DNA of 49,205 nucleotides from Gemmataceae bacterium (GCA_019636445.1 JAHBXO010000041.1:1-49205); one strand, 5' to 3'. Positions 33,936 through 43,756 are shown, counted from the first letter of the stretch. Notes: generated by a model not told the origin, from the sequence alone. Numbers and translations are program-made.

Positions 33936-34301
33936 ATGGCCAGGAAATCCAAGGAAGCGAAACCCGAATCCCGCCTGGCGCGGCCGACCGCGCGCGGGAA
34001 GGCGACCCCGCCGACCGAACAGATGCCGGCGGCAATGAACAAGCTGGCGATGGTCCGGGAAGCATTGCAGGTACTGGGAAACACGGCCAAGCCCGATGAA
34101 ATCGCGGTGCTGATCAAGGAACGCTATGGTGTGATGATGGCGACCGGGATGGTCGGCGCGTACAAGTCTGTGCTCGTGGCACGCGACCGGCCCCAACCCC
34201 CGCGGCCGCGGTTGACGTCGGATGATCGGAGAATGCTTGCGGAATTGATCGATCGCGTCGGACCGGAACCGATCCAGGCGATCCTGGACGAGTATTATTG
34301 A
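33936..34301 (+). CDS. Small HTH-like protein of unknown function
   Basis: A 121-residue basic protein. The first 30 residues are Lys/Arg/Pro-rich and probably disordered. Residues about 35-82 (MVREALQVLGNTAKPDEIAV to MVGAYKSVLVA) resemble a winged-helix or HTH-like module seen in many planctomycete proteins, where a start-to-YKS pattern recurs. The last 30 residues form a helix (DDRRMLAELIDRVGPEPIQA). It is likely a DNA-binding or nucleoid-type protein, but no family name can be given. The start ATG at 33936 lies 31 bases after the mutL stop, so it may be co-transcribed with it. Confidence 0.6.
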   Translation: MARKSKEAKPESRLARPTARGKATPPTEQMPAAMNKLAMVREALQVLGNTAKPDEIAVLIKERYGVMMATGMVGAYKSVLVARDRPQPPRPRLTSDDRRMLAELIDRVGPEPIQAILDEYY

Positions 34302-34309
34302 GGTGCGTG

Positions 34310-34336
34310 TCCGGCGGATCTGAGCGATCCGCCGGA
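34310..34336. terminator. Stem-loop between convergent genes
   Basis: TCCGGCGGATC (34310-34320) pairs perfectly with GATCCGCCGGA (34326-34336), leaving a five-base loop. It lies between the stop of the HTH-like gene and that of the convergent lipoprotein gene and can fold on either transcript. No T tract is present. Confidence 0.7.
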
Positions 34337-34347
34337 ACCCGAGTCGA

Positions 34348-34674
34348 TTACTTTTCGTCGATGCCGAGCTTCTTCATCAGCTCCTTCGCCTTGGCGGCGG
34401 GGCTGCCTTTCACCTTTTGCAGTTCGTCGAGGCCGGCCTTCAGGATTTCGGCCTTGGCCGGGTCCGCCTTCTGCAGTTCGTTCACCATGTATTCGTAGCT
34501 GGTGACTTCGCTGCCAAGCGGTTGACCCTTGGCGTAGTTCTGGAGCGTGGACTTCACCTGCGCCATCGGGTCGATGGGCTTGACGGGGATCATCTCTTCC
34601 TTCGGACCGCCGCCGCAACCGAACGCGACGAGGACCAGCGGTAGGAGGAGGGCGCAACGGAGGGAACGGAACAT
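34348..34674 (-). CDS. Small predicted lipoprotein
   Basis: A 108-residue protein. The N-terminus MFRSLRCALLLPLVLVAFGC followed by GGG is a lipoprotein signal, with Cys20 as the probable lipidated residue, although Phe at -2 is unusual for a lipobox. The mature part is short, charged and helical (AQVKSTLQNYAKG, YMVNELQKADPAKAEIL, ELMKKLGIDEK). I know no function. It lies just downstream of the DUF1559 gene on the same strand with a hairpin between, an arrangement often seen with planctomycete DUF1559 genes. The ATG at 34672-34674 is set by the signal peptide. Confidence 0.75.
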   Translation of the reverse strand: MFRSLRCALLLPLVLVAFGCGGGPKEEMIPVKPIDPMAQVKSTLQNYAKGQPLGSEVTSYEYMVNELQKADPAKAEILKAGLDELQKVKGSPAAKAKELMKKLGIDEK

Positions 34675-34711
34675 GGAAAACCTCGGTGTGTCTGGGGGGT
34701 AGAAGCAAAGC

Positions 34712-34736
34712 GACCGGTCGAAAGACTCGACCGGTC
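34712..34736 (-). terminator. Stem-loop after the DUF1559 gene
   Basis: GACCGGTCGA (34712-34721) pairs with TCGACCGGTC (34727-34736) around AAGAC, 20 bases past the DUF1559 stop (minus strand). The T tract is weak, so it may allow read-through into the lipoprotein gene. Confidence 0.65.
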
Positions 34737-34756
34737 GGCGTGGGTATTCGGCTCGA

Positions 34757-35824
34757 TCAATCGAGGGTGAACGGTTGGCCGTCGGACGCATGGCCGAGAC
34801 GTTGGAAGGCGAGCACGTCGACGGTGTTGTTGATGAAGCGGACGGATCCGTCGCCGAGGAGGGCATTGACGCCGCCGGTGTGCAGGGCGCGCGGCGGGAT
34901 GATGCCCCAACTCCAGTCGTGGGCGCCGCCGGGGCAGCAGTTGCCGCCGGCGGAGGGGTGCCGCCAGTTCGGCGGGGCGGCGGTGGAGACGGACGATTGG
35001 CCGAGGGAGTACCAGAGCGGCATGGTGCCGTTGTTGGAGCGGATTCCCTGGGGAGCGGTGCGGGCGGCGTTGCCGATGGCGTCGAGTTCGGCGACCGTGG
35101 GGAAATCGCGATTCACGACGGAGGTGAACAGACCGTCGCCGGCATAGAAGACGTCGAAAGGATACTTGCCGGGGCCAGCCTGGGGCGCGCCGGAGCCGGA
35201 GAGCAATTCGGAGGCGAGGAGGGTGTTGGAAAGCCCATCGGTGGCGTCGGCCATCTTCCGGCGGCGCATCTGGTTGATGAGACCGTTCTGGTTTTGCAGC
35301 CACATGCCCTGGATGTTGCTGCCGACGTTCCAGCCGTAGTTGGATCCGGGGCCGTCCCAGCCGTTCGGGTGGCTGCCGCGGCGCGGGGCTTGCAAGGCCG
35401 ACGGGCACTTGAACACGGAGAGATCCGTGTTCATCAGGCCGTAGGCTGTGCTCCAGTTGGCACCGTTGCCGGCCCCTGCCGCCGATTGGCCCATCGGCGG
35501 GGCGTTGGCTGGGATCACGAACTGGTTGAACAGGTTCTGCTGCTCGACGTAGGGCAGGATCCAGTAGCTCGCGCTGACCGATTCCCAGACGTTGACGCCG
35601 ATTTGCTGCTGGTTCGCCGGGAAATAGTTGTTCACGTCGTGGTAGGCATGCATGGCGAGGCCAAGCTGCTTCAAGTTGTTCTGGCATTTGGCGCGGGCGG
35701 CGGCCTCACGCACCTTCTGCACGGCGGGCAGGAGCAGGCCGATCAGAATGGCGATGATCGCAATCACGACCAGCAATTCGATCAGGGTGAAGCCGCGACG
35801 GCTCCGGGAGAGGGAACGTAACAT
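34757..35824 (-). CDS. DUF1559 family protein with prepilin-type N-terminus
   Basis: A 355-residue member of the large planctomycete DUF1559 family. The N-terminus RRGFTLIELLVVIAIIAILI is a type IV prepilin-like methylation and cleavage site plus helix, so it is processed by a prepilin peptidase. Conserved parts follow: LLPAVQKVREAAARAKCQNN and LKQLGLAMHAYHD, then CPSA (about 139-142) and the C-terminal H-x9-DG motif HTGGVNALLGDGSVRFI (about 318-334). Its role is not established; the family is greatly expanded in planctomycetes and thought to act at the cell envelope or as pseudopilins. The ATG at 35822-35824 fits. It is followed by a hairpin and a small lipoprotein gene. Confidence 0.95.
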   Translation of the reverse strand: MLRSLSRSRRGFTLIELLVVIAIIAILIGLLLPAVQKVREAAARAKCQNNLKQLGLAMHAYHDVNNYFPANQQQIGVNVWESVSASYWILPYVEQQNLFNQFVIPANAPPMGQSAAGAGNGANWSTAYGLMNTDLSVFKCPSALQAPRRGSHPNGWDGPGSNYGWNVGSNIQGMWLQNQNGLINQMRRRKMADATDGLSNTLLASELLSGSGAPQAGPGKYPFDVFYAGDGLFTSVVNRDFPTVAELDAIGNAARTAPQGIRSNNGTMPLWYSLGQSSVSTAAPPNWRHPSAGGNCCPGGAHDWSWGIIPPRALHTGGVNALLGDGSVRFINNTVDVLAFQRLGHASDGQPFTLD

Positions 35825-36117
35825 CGAAAACCTCGGAGAGAAACGAAAATAACGACGAATCGAACGCGAAGACTCGCGATCGCGCTGCGTCCGGCCAGTT
35901 AACGACTATAAGACGAACGGTCACAGTCGGCGGATCGACCGGGTTACAGTCGAGGTTGGCAGGCCGCAGGTTATTGTATCACCAAACCTTCATAAAAGAC
36001 AACCCCGCGCCGTGCTTCGGGTTCCGCGCGAATCGATCCGATTGGCTTCGTCGTGTCGCCGCCGGTTCCCGCCCCGCCTATCATCGCATCACCCGCATCT
36101 TGGAGGTTGTCCCTGCG

Positions 36118-39100
36118 ATGCTCGCGTCCCTCGTCCTCGCCCTCGCGCTGTCTCCTGCTCAGGCGCCCGCCGCCTACGCTCCGCCGGTCGGTTCCTTCAA
36201 GCTCCGCTCCATCGGCCCGGCGCTCACCTCCGGCCGCGTCGTCGGCTTCGCCGTCGATCCGTCCGATCGCGCCAAATACTTCGTCGCCGTCGCCAGCGGC
36301 GGGGTCTGGAAGACCGTCAACGCCGGCACCACCTGGACGCCCGTCTTCGACAACGAAGGCTCCTTCAGCATCGGCTGCGTCGTCCTCGATCCGAAGAACC
36401 CGAACGTGGTGTGGGTCGGCACCGGCGAGAACAACAGCCAGCGCAGCGTCGCCTACGGCGACGGCGTGTACAAGTCGATCGACGGCGGCCGATCCTGGAC
36501 GAACGTCGGCCTCAAGGCCAGCGAGCACATCGGCACGATCGTCATCGACCCGCGCGATTCGAACGTGGTCTACGTCGCGGCTCAAGGACCGCTCTGGGGC
36601 CCGGGCGGCGACCGTGGACTCTACAAGACCACCGACGGCGGCAAGACCTGGAATAAGGTGCTGACCATCGACGAGAACACCGGCGTCACCGACGTGATCC
36701 TCGATCCGCGCAACCCGGATATCATTCATGCCGCTAGCTACCAACGCCGCCGGCATGTCTGGACGCTCGTCAACGGCGGCCCCGGCAGCGGCGTCCACCG
36801 CAGCACCGACGGCGGTAAGACCTGGAAGAAGGTCGGCGGCGGACTCCCCGGCGGCGAACTCGGCCGCATCGGACTCGCGAACTCCCCCAGCGACCCCGAC
36901 ACGCTCTACGCCATCGTCGAGTCGGCCGACAAGTCCGGCGGCATCTTCCGCAGCACGGATAACGGCATCACCTGGAGCAAGCGCAACCCGTTCGACCAGC
37001 AGGCGCAGTACTACTCGCACATCGTCGTCGATCCGGTGAACAAGGACCGCCTCTACGTGATGAGCGTCTTCAATCAGGTCTCCGACGATGGCGGTGCGAC
37101 GCTCCGCAACCTCGGCGAGGCCAACAAGCACGTCGACAACCACGAGATCTGGATCGACCCGAAGAACACGAACTACTACCTCGTCGGCTGCGACGGCGGC
37201 ATCTACGAATCGTTCGACCGCGGAGCCACCTGGCACTTCAAGTCGAACCTGCCGGTCACCCAGTTCTACGACATCGGCGTGGACCAGAACCCCGCCAGCG
37301 GACCGTTCTACCACGTCTACGGCGGGACGCAGGACAACTACACCCTCGGCGGGCCGGTGCGCAACCGTTCCAGCCACGGCATCACCAACGGCGACTGGTA
37401 CGTCGTCCAGGGCGGCGACGGATTCCACTGCAAAGTGGACCCGACCGATTCGAACACCGTCTATGGCGAGTACCAGTACGGCGGCCTCTGCCGCTTCGAC
37501 CGCCGCACCGGCACGAGCGTGGACATCCAACCCAAGACCGGCCCCGGCGAAGCACCGCTGCGCTGGAACTGGGATTCGCCGCTGACGCTCAGCCCGCACA
37601 ACCCGAAGCGGCTCTACTTCGCCGCGAACAAGCTCTTCCGCAGCGACGACCGCGGCGACACTTGGGTGGCCGTCAGCGGCGACCTGACGCGCCAGATCGA
37701 CCGCGATTCCTTGCCGGTGATGGGCAAGATCCAGGGGCCGGACGCCGTCGCGAAGCACGTCTCGACGAGCTTCTACGGCAACTGCGTCGCCCTCGCCGAG
37801 TCGCCGAAGAAGGAAGGCCTGATCTACGTCGGCACCGACGACGGCCTGATTCAGGTGACCGAAGACGGCGGCAAGACCTGGCGCAAGGTCGAGACCTTCC
37901 CCGGCGTGCCGGAGAAGACGTACGTCAGCAAGATTGTCGCCTCGCAGCACGACGCGAACACGGTGTACGCCTCGTTCGACAACCACAAGAACGCCGACTT
38001 CAAGCCGTACTTGTTGAAGAGCACCGACGCCGGGAAGACGTGGGCGGCCGTGAGCGGCGACCTGCCGGAGCGCGGCACGGTCTACTGCCTCGCCGAGGAC
38101 CACGTGAACGCGAATCTCCTGTTCTGTGGAACGGAGTTCGCGCTCCACGTCACGTTCGACGGCGGGAAGAAGTGGCACCGGATGAAGAACGGCCTGCCGA
38201 CGATCCAGGTGAAGGACCTCGTCATCCAGAAGGCGAACGACGACCTCGTCGTCGGCACCTTCGGCCGCGGCATCTACGTCATCGACGACTACAGCGCCCT
38301 GCGGCAACTCACTTCGCCGGCGACGAAGCCCTCGGAGATCCTGCCCGTGAAGGAAACGATCCAGTACGTCCGCAACGCCCAGTACGGCGGCGGGGGCAAG
38401 GCGTTCCAGGGCGAATCGTTCTACACGGCCGAGAACTCGACGTTCGGCACGACGTTCACGGTGCGGATCAAGGACGCGCCGAAGAGCCTGAAGCAGAAGC
38501 GGCGGGACGCGGAGCGCGAGCTGGAGAAAGCCGGCAAGCCGGTGCCGTATCCGTCGAAGGAGCAGTTGCGAGCGGAAGCGGAGGAGGAGGGTGCGTCGAA
38601 CGCCCTCGTCATCACCGACCGCGAGGACGCGATCATCGCGCGGCTGTCGTGTCCGACGGGCGAAGGGGTCCACCGGCTGACGTGGGGCCTGCGCGAGATG
38701 GGCGTGAATCCGGATGCGCCACAGGGCGGTTTCGGCCTGATGGTGGTGCCGGGGGCGTACAAGGCGCAGATCGTTCAGACCGTAGCCGGGCAGACGAAGC
38801 AGCTGTCCGACGTGACGAGCTTCCTCGTGCAACCTGATCCGCTGGCGGGGCTGACGGGGGCGGACTACGCCGCGATCGCCGCGTTCAACAAGCAGGTGAA
38901 GGCGCTCCAGAAGCAGGCGCAGGCGGTGTCGACGGCGGCGACGGAAGCGACGACGAAGATCGATTCGCTCCGCAAAGCGCTCAAGATCGCACCGAAGGAG
39001 CAGCCGGCCATTGAGAAGGCGCTCTTCGACTTGAACGAGAAATTGAAGGTGATCCAGCGCGAGCTGAACGGCGATCGGACGCTGGCGGCGCGGAACGAGA

Positions 39101-39294
39101 ACGTGCCGGACTCGATTCGGGCTTCCCTCCGCGGTGCGGCGACGCCGCACCAGGACGCGATCGCGAAGCCGACCGGCACGCAGAAGGAACTGCTCGCCAG
39201 CACGGCCAAGGCGCTCGCGGCCGTGGCGGCGGCGGTGACGGAGATCGGCAAGGCGCTGCCGGAGTTGGAGAAGGCCGTCGAGGCGGCCAAGTGA
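36118..39294 (+). CDS. Exported sortilin/VPS10-like Asp-box beta-propeller protein
   Basis: A 1058-residue exported protein. The ATG at 36118 is preceded by GGAGG (36102-36106) and opens a signal peptide (MLASLVLALALSPAQAPAA). Repeated Asp-box motifs S-x-D-G-G-x-x-W are visible: SIDGGRSWTNV, TTDGGKTWNKV, STDGGKTWKKV, STDNGITWSKR, TEDGGKTWRKV and STDAGKTWAAV, as in sortilin/BNR propellers and xyloglucanase-like proteins. The C-terminal 250 residues are helical (for example EKAGKPVPYPSKEQLRAEAE), with a coiled-coil-like end. Glycosidase activity is sometimes annotated for this family, but no catalytic residues can be asserted here. It is followed after one base by a co-directional gene. Confidence 0.85.
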   Translation: MLASLVLALALSPAQAPAAYAPPVGSFKLRSIGPALTSGRVVGFAVDPSDRAKYFVAVASGGVWKTVNAGTTWTPVFDNEGSFSIGCVVLDPKNPNVVWVGTGENNSQRSVAYGDGVYKSIDGGRSWTNVGLKASEHIGTIVIDPRDSNVVYVAAQGPLWGPGGDRGLYKTTDGGKTWNKVLTIDENTGVTDVILDPRNPDIIHAASYQRRRHVWTLVNGGPGSGVHRSTDGGKTWKKVGGGLPGGELGRIGLANSPSDPDTLYAIVESADKSGGIFRSTDNGITWSKRNPFDQQAQYYSHIVVDPVNKDRLYVMSVFNQVSDDGGATLRNLGEANKHVDNHEIWIDPKNTNYYLVGCDGGIYESFDRGATWHFKSNLPVTQFYDIGVDQNPASGPFYHVYGGTQDNYTLGGPVRNRSSHGITNGDWYVVQGGDGFHCKVDPTDSNTVYGEYQYGGLCRFDRRTGTSVDIQPKTGPGEAPLRWNWDSPLTLSPHNPKRLYFAANKLFRSDDRGDTWVAVSGDLTRQIDRDSLPVMGKIQGPDAVAKHVSTSFYGNCVALAESPKKEGLIYVGTDDGLIQVTEDGGKTWRKVETFPGVPEKTYVSKIVASQHDANTVYASFDNHKNADFKPYLLKSTDAGKTWAAVSGDLPERGTVYCLAEDHVNANLLFCGTEFALHVTFDGGKKWHRMKNGLPTIQVKDLVIQKANDDLVVGTFGRGIYVIDDYSALRQLTSPATKPSEILPVKETIQYVRNAQYGGGGKAFQGESFYTAENSTFGTTFTVRIKDAPKSLKQKRRDAERELEKAGKPVPYPSKEQLRAEAEEEGASNALVITDREDAIIARLSCPTGEGVHRLTWGLREMGVNPDAPQGGFGLMVVPGAYKAQIVQTVAGQTKQLSDVTSFLVQPDPLAGLTGADYAAIAAFNKQVKALQKQAQAVSTAATEATTKIDSLRKALKIAPKEQPAIEKALFDLNEKLKVIQRELNGDRTLAARNENVPDSIRASLRGAATPHQDAIAKPTGTQKELLASTAKALAAVAAAVTEIGKALPELEKAVEAAK

Positions 39295-39295
39295 C

Positions 39296-40387
39296 ATGAG
39301 CGAGTCTGCGCGAGTTCCGTGCCCGCACTGCGGCGGCCGCGTGCCGGTGCCGCGGGGCCACTCGCGCGCGAAGATCCGCTGCGGCGACTGCGGCTACTAC
39401 GCACCGGTGCCGGAGAATCTGCGCTCCGAAGCCGAGGATGCCCCGGACGAACCGGACGACCTGCCCGTGATCGCGCCGGACGCGGCCCCGGAACCACGTC
39501 GGAGGGCGCGACGCGATGACGACGAGGACGTGCCGCGACCTCCGCCCGTCCCGCGCTCGAAGCCGAAGAAGCCCGCCGCGAAGGCGATCGCGCGCGAGAA
39601 CCCGAACCCGCGCGACCTCCGCCCGGAGTTCGTCATCCCCGAAGGCGCTGAGCTTGGCCCCGACCTGCTCGAAGGCAACCAGGTCGAGCACGACGATCAG
39701 GCCATCCCGTACCGCGTCCCCGGCGACGGCACGATGGCGTGCAAGGAATGCAACTTCCGCCTCCCGCTCGGTTCGGCCTTCTGCGTCAACTGCGGCCTCG
39801 ACTTCGCCACCAAGAAGAAGCCCAAGAAGCGCTTCCAGCCGATCGACCGCGAATGGGAACCGCGGATGAACCTGACGGTGCGCCTGCAAATCTTCGCCGG
39901 GTTGCAGGTGCTCAACGTCCTCGTCATCGTGCTGCTGCGGGAGAACGTCAGCGTCGTCGGCGCCTTGCTCGCGCTGTTCTTCCAGGGCGGCCTGCAGGCG
40001 TTCCTCATCGGCAGCTTCGAGAAGATCGCCGTCCACCGCACCGAGAAGGGCGTGGCCACGATGACGAAGACCTGGCGATTCTGCTTCGTCCCGACGCGGC
40101 CCACGGAAATCGATTGGCGCAAGAGCCACGCCATCGGCGTCATCCACACCCACTCGCTCGGCTTCCTCGAATGGTTGACCTTCTTCTATTTGCTGCTCCT
40201 GTTCGTCGTACCCGGGATCGTGTTCTATTTTCTGGTGATCAACCCGATGCGGTACCAGATCGTGCTCTGCGACATCTACGGCAGCGTGGACGACGTGATC
40301 TTCCGCACCACGAGCGAAGACCAGCCGGAGGAGATCTGCCGTGTCGCCAGCACGGCGACCGGCCTCACGTACCGCGGGACGATGTGA
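39296..40387 (+). CDS. Zinc-ribbon membrane protein
   Basis: A 363-residue protein. Two zinc ribbons are seen: CPHCGGRVPVPRGHSRAKIRC ending GDCGYY (about 8-31) and CKECNFRLPLGSAFCVNCGL (about 148-167). Between them is a charged, proline-rich linker. Hydrophobic segments follow at about 200-235 (LQIFAGLQVLNVLVIVLLRE and GALLALFFQGGLQAFLI) and about 285-315 (LEWLTFFYLLLLFVVPGIVF), so the C-terminal half is membrane-embedded. The role is unknown; a similar layout occurs beside kinase genes in Gemmataceae. It starts one base after the preceding stop and is 39 bases from the kinase, consistent with an operon. Confidence 0.75.
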   Translation: MSESARVPCPHCGGRVPVPRGHSRAKIRCGDCGYYAPVPENLRSEAEDAPDEPDDLPVIAPDAAPEPRRRARRDDDEDVPRPPPVPRSKPKKPAAKAIARENPNPRDLRPEFVIPEGAELGPDLLEGNQVEHDDQAIPYRVPGDGTMACKECNFRLPLGSAFCVNCGLDFATKKKPKKRFQPIDREWEPRMNLTVRLQIFAGLQVLNVLVIVLLRENVSVVGALLALFFQGGLQAFLIGSFEKIAVHRTEKGVATMTKTWRFCFVPTRPTEIDWRKSHAIGVIHTHSLGFLEWLTFFYLLLLFVVPGIVFYFLVINPMRYQIVLCDIYGSVDDVIFRTTSEDQPEEICRVASTATGLTYRGTM

Positions 40388-40426
40388 AACCGGGAAGCGC
40401 CGCCCTTCGCAGGAGCATCGGACCGC

Positions 40427-43400
40427 ATGGCCGAACCCGAATCCACGCGACCGTACCACCCGCCCACGTACGCCTCGACGGAAGAGGGCACGAACCCGTT
40501 CGTGCCGGATGCGGTCGACGGCGCGGAGCCAGGCGAGCGGCCGGCGCTCGCGGGGTATGAACTCCTCGGCCCGCTCGGCAAGGGCGGGATGGGGGTCGTC
40601 TATCAGGCCCGTCACGTCGGTTTGAACCGCATCGTCGCGCTCAAGATGCTGCCCCGGCCCGTCGGGGACGACACGGTGGCGGCCGCGCGCTTCCTCGCCG
40701 AGGCGCAGGTCGTGGCGGCGGTGCGCCACCCAAACGTCGTCTCGGTGTTCGACTACGGCCGCAGCGAGGGCCGCGCGTACCTGGCGATGGAACTGCTCCC
40801 GGGCGGGACGCTCGCCGAACGGCTGAAGGAATCCCCGCAACTGCGCCCGCGGGAGGCGGCCGAACTGCTGGAGGCGATCGCCCGCGGCGTCGGGGCGGCG
40901 CACGAGCAAGGCATCGTCCACCGCGATCTCAAGCCGGGGAACGTCCTCTTCGCGGCCGACGGCACGCCGAAAGTCGCCGACTTCGGCCTCGCGAAACAGA
41001 CCGGCTCCGACCTCACCGCCACGCAGGCGCTCATGGGCACGCCGAGCTACATGGCGCCGGAGCAGGCGGCCGGGCGCGGGAAGTTCGTCGGCCCACCGGC
41101 GGACGTCTGGGCGCTGGGCGTGATGCTCTACGAGTGCCTCGCGGGCCGGCGGCCGTTCCAGGCGGCGGACACGATGTCGCTGCTCACGAAGATCGTGAAC
41201 GACGCCGCGCCGCGTGTGCGGTCGCTGGTCGGTCGGCTGCCGCGCGAGCTGGATGTGATCGTGGAGAAGTGCCTGGCGAAGGAACCGGGGGATCGCTACG
41301 CGACGGCGGGCGAGTTGGCGGAGGACCTGCGGCGGTGGCGCGCCGGGGAGCCGATCGCGGCGAAGCCGGCGGGGGTCGCCGAGCGGGCGTTCAAGTGGGC
41401 GAAGCGCAAGCCGACGCTCGCGGCGGCATGGGTGCTGGGGGCGCTCGTGTTGGTCCTGGGCGGGCTGGGAGCGGTTTCGACGGCGTCGTGGTTCCGGGCC
41501 GAGCGGGCACGGGATGAGCTGGCCACGGAACAGAGCCGCACCGAAGAAGCCCGGAAGCAGGCGGTCCTCGAAAAGGGGAAGACCGAAGACGCCCTGAAGC
41601 AAGTGGAGAAGGCCCGCGGCGAATTGCAGCGGACGAACGCCGAGTTGGACGTTGTCAATTATCTTTCCACGATCGACCTGGCGTACCGCTCGCACGCCGG
41701 GAACGCGGCCCTGCTCGAAACGCGAGCGCTCCTGAACGACTGCAACCCGAAGCTGCGCAACTGGGAATGGCACTACCTCGACCGGCTCGCGCACCCCGAG
41801 CGGGCACTCGTCGATCCGGACGGTTTGGGGGAGATCGAGCGGAAGCAGTTTTACTTTCTCGATGCGGCGTTCAGCCCCGATGGCGAACGGCTGTACGTCG
41901 TCGGCAGCGATCCGATGCTTCGCGTGTGGGAGACGAAGGCCGGGAACTGGGCCAAGTCGGTCCGGAGCGAATTGCCGTTCCTGCGCACGCTGCGGGTGAG
42001 TGCCGACGGGAAACGCCTGCTGACGACCGGCCCCGGCGACGTGTGCGTCTGGAACGCCGAGACGCTCGCGGTCGAACGGCGCTGGAAACGACCGCCGAAC
42101 GAACCCGAAGCCCGCGCCTGGTTCGCGCCCGACGGCCAGCACGTCGTCACGGCGGCCATCCGGGAATCGGCGGCTCGCATCCGCGACATCGCCAGCGGCG
42201 CGGAGCGCAAGACCTACTCCGTGCCCGATGGCGAGGAGATCTGGGCGGCCGGCTTTCCTGAGGGGAAACTGCGCCTCGTGACGCTGGACCGGCGCGCCCC
42301 GAACGATTTCCGTCCGTCGGTCGTGCGCGTCCACGACGTGGAGGCGGGAGCGCCGCCGGTCGTGGTGCCGAACGTCGCGCCCGCGCCCGGATCCCGCGTC
42401 TTCAAGGCCGGCCTGCACGGGGTGGTCGTGGATGTCAGCCCCGACGGGCACCGCGTGCTTGTGACCACGAATACCAATCCCTACCGGGCGACGATTTGGG
42501 ACGGCCGCACCCAATCGACCCAGGAGTTGACGAACCTGCAGTACAACGGGCCGCACTGGTTCTCGCCGGACGGCGCGGAGATCCTCTCGGTGGGGCGGCA
42601 GAAGGTCACGCGGACCAACCTGCGGCAGAACAGCACGCGCGAGTACCTCGGCCCGCTGGAGGCCTTGCGGTTCGCGACGATGAGCGCCGACGGACGCTAC
42701 ATCGCCGCCGCCGGCGGGCAGGGCCAGCCCATGCGCCTCTGGGACGCGACGCGACCGATCGGCCCCGTGACGTTCCCGCGGGACTACAACCAGGTCAGCA
42801 GCATCGTCGGCCGCTTCTCGCCGGACGGCACGCGCTACCTCACCTGGTGGGACGACGGCAGCGCTCGTGAATACGACACCGCGACCGGGAAGGAACTTCG
42901 CATCCTCGATCGCTTCCCGCTCGTGCCCAACGCGAACGGCATGGGATCTCGTCTGAGTGCGGCGGGCAGCGGGTACAGCCACGATGGCCGGCGCGTGCTC
43001 CTCTCGGCGGCACGGGCGGACGCGAATCAGGCCCACCTCCTTCGCGTCTACGACGCGGCCACGGGAAAGCTGGAAATCGAGGTTCCGGAGAAAGGCCGAT
43101 CCGGCGGCGCGCACGCGTTCACGGCCGATGGAAACGGCGTATACGTCTACGACGACGCCGGCGGCACGGGCGTCTGGGACCTCGCGACGCGGTCGTATCG
43201 CGGGGTGATTCCCGAAGTGATGCGCATCTACGCCGTCAGCCCCTGCGGGCGATTCCTGCTGACGGACGACACGCCGCAGGATCGCGCGCTGCCGGAACGG
43301 CGCGCCGGTCTGCGCTCCGCGAAGACCGGGAAGCGAGTGGCGGATCTCGCCGGCTATCCGCCGGTCAACAGCCCCGATTCGATCTGGCTGAACGCGGCCT

Positions 43401-43732
43401 TCAGCCGCGATGGCGAGCGCGTGGCCGTCGCCTGCCCGGACCTGAAAGTCCGCATCTGGAACACGGCGACGGGCGAACTCCTGAGTACGACGCGCGATCC
43501 GTCCTCGTTGCCCAAGCTCGGCCTCGCGTTTTCGCCGGATGGCGAACGCCTGGCGACGTCCAACGGCGGCTTCGGCGCCGACGTGTGGGACGTGCGCACC
43601 GGCCGCGCCGTGCTGCCGCGTCAGACCTTCCGCATGGGCGCGGCCGCGATCGCGTTCACCCCCGATGGCCGCACCCTCCTCATGGGTGGCCTCGTGCGCG
43701 AACTGATGACGCGCGTCGACGCCGGGCGGTAG
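40427..43732 (+). CDS. Ser/Thr protein kinase with transmembrane helix and WD40-like propeller
   Basis: An 1101-residue Hanks-type kinase. Kinase domain at about 45-310: LGKGGMGVVYQARH, VALKMLP with the ATP Lys, HRDLKPGNV, the canonical DFGLAKQ, and GTPSYMAPEQA. After it comes a basic segment, a helix (about 325-347, AAWVLGALVLVLGGLGAVST), then a coiled coil (RDELATEQSRTEEARKQAVL) and the LRNWEWHYLDRL element typical of Gemmata kinases. From about 470 there are WD40-like repeats with FSPDGERL and FSPDGTRYLTWW signatures. AGGAG at 40411-40415 is a ribosome site. It should be an envelope signalling kinase with a propeller sensor; the ligand is unknown. Confidence 0.95.
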   Translation: MAEPESTRPYHPPTYASTEEGTNPFVPDAVDGAEPGERPALAGYELLGPLGKGGMGVVYQARHVGLNRIVALKMLPRPVGDDTVAAARFLAEAQVVAAVRHPNVVSVFDYGRSEGRAYLAMELLPGGTLAERLKESPQLRPREAAELLEAIARGVGAAHEQGIVHRDLKPGNVLFAADGTPKVADFGLAKQTGSDLTATQALMGTPSYMAPEQAAGRGKFVGPPADVWALGVMLYECLAGRRPFQAADTMSLLTKIVNDAAPRVRSLVGRLPRELDVIVEKCLAKEPGDRYATAGELAEDLRRWRAGEPIAAKPAGVAERAFKWAKRKPTLAAAWVLGALVLVLGGLGAVSTASWFRAERARDELATEQSRTEEARKQAVLEKGKTEDALKQVEKARGELQRTNAELDVVNYLSTIDLAYRSHAGNAALLETRALLNDCNPKLRNWEWHYLDRLAHPERALVDPDGLGEIERKQFYFLDAAFSPDGERLYVVGSDPMLRVWETKAGNWAKSVRSELPFLRTLRVSADGKRLLTTGPGDVCVWNAETLAVERRWKRPPNEPEARAWFAPDGQHVVTAAIRESAARIRDIASGAERKTYSVPDGEEIWAAGFPEGKLRLVTLDRRAPNDFRPSVVRVHDVEAGAPPVVVPNVAPAPGSRVFKAGLHGVVVDVSPDGHRVLVTTNTNPYRATIWDGRTQSTQELTNLQYNGPHWFSPDGAEILSVGRQKVTRTNLRQNSTREYLGPLEALRFATMSADGRYIAAAGGQGQPMRLWDATRPIGPVTFPRDYNQVSSIVGRFSPDGTRYLTWWDDGSAREYDTATGKELRILDRFPLVPNANGMGSRLSAAGSGYSHDGRRVLLSAARADANQAHLLRVYDAATGKLEIEVPEKGRSGGAHAFTADGNGVYVYDDAGGTGVWDLATRSYRGVIPEVMRIYAVSPCGRFLLTDDTPQDRALPERRAGLRSAKTGKRVADLAGYPPVNSPDSIWLNAAFSRDGERVAVACPDLKVRIWNTATGELLSTTRDPSSLPKLGLAFSPDGERLATSNGGFGADVWDVRTGRAVLPRQTFRMGAAAIAFTPDGRTLLMGGLVRELMTRVDAGR

Positions 43733-43756
43733 TGCATCGTTGGTCGGTCGTTGTTA

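Noticed and set aside
35971..39297. A 1108-codon open frame antisense to the Asp-box protein gene
   Set aside because: It mirrors the sense gene codon for codon in a GC-rich genome, is Arg/Leu/Val-rich without any domain, and the sense strand has a signal peptide, ribosome site and clear repeats.
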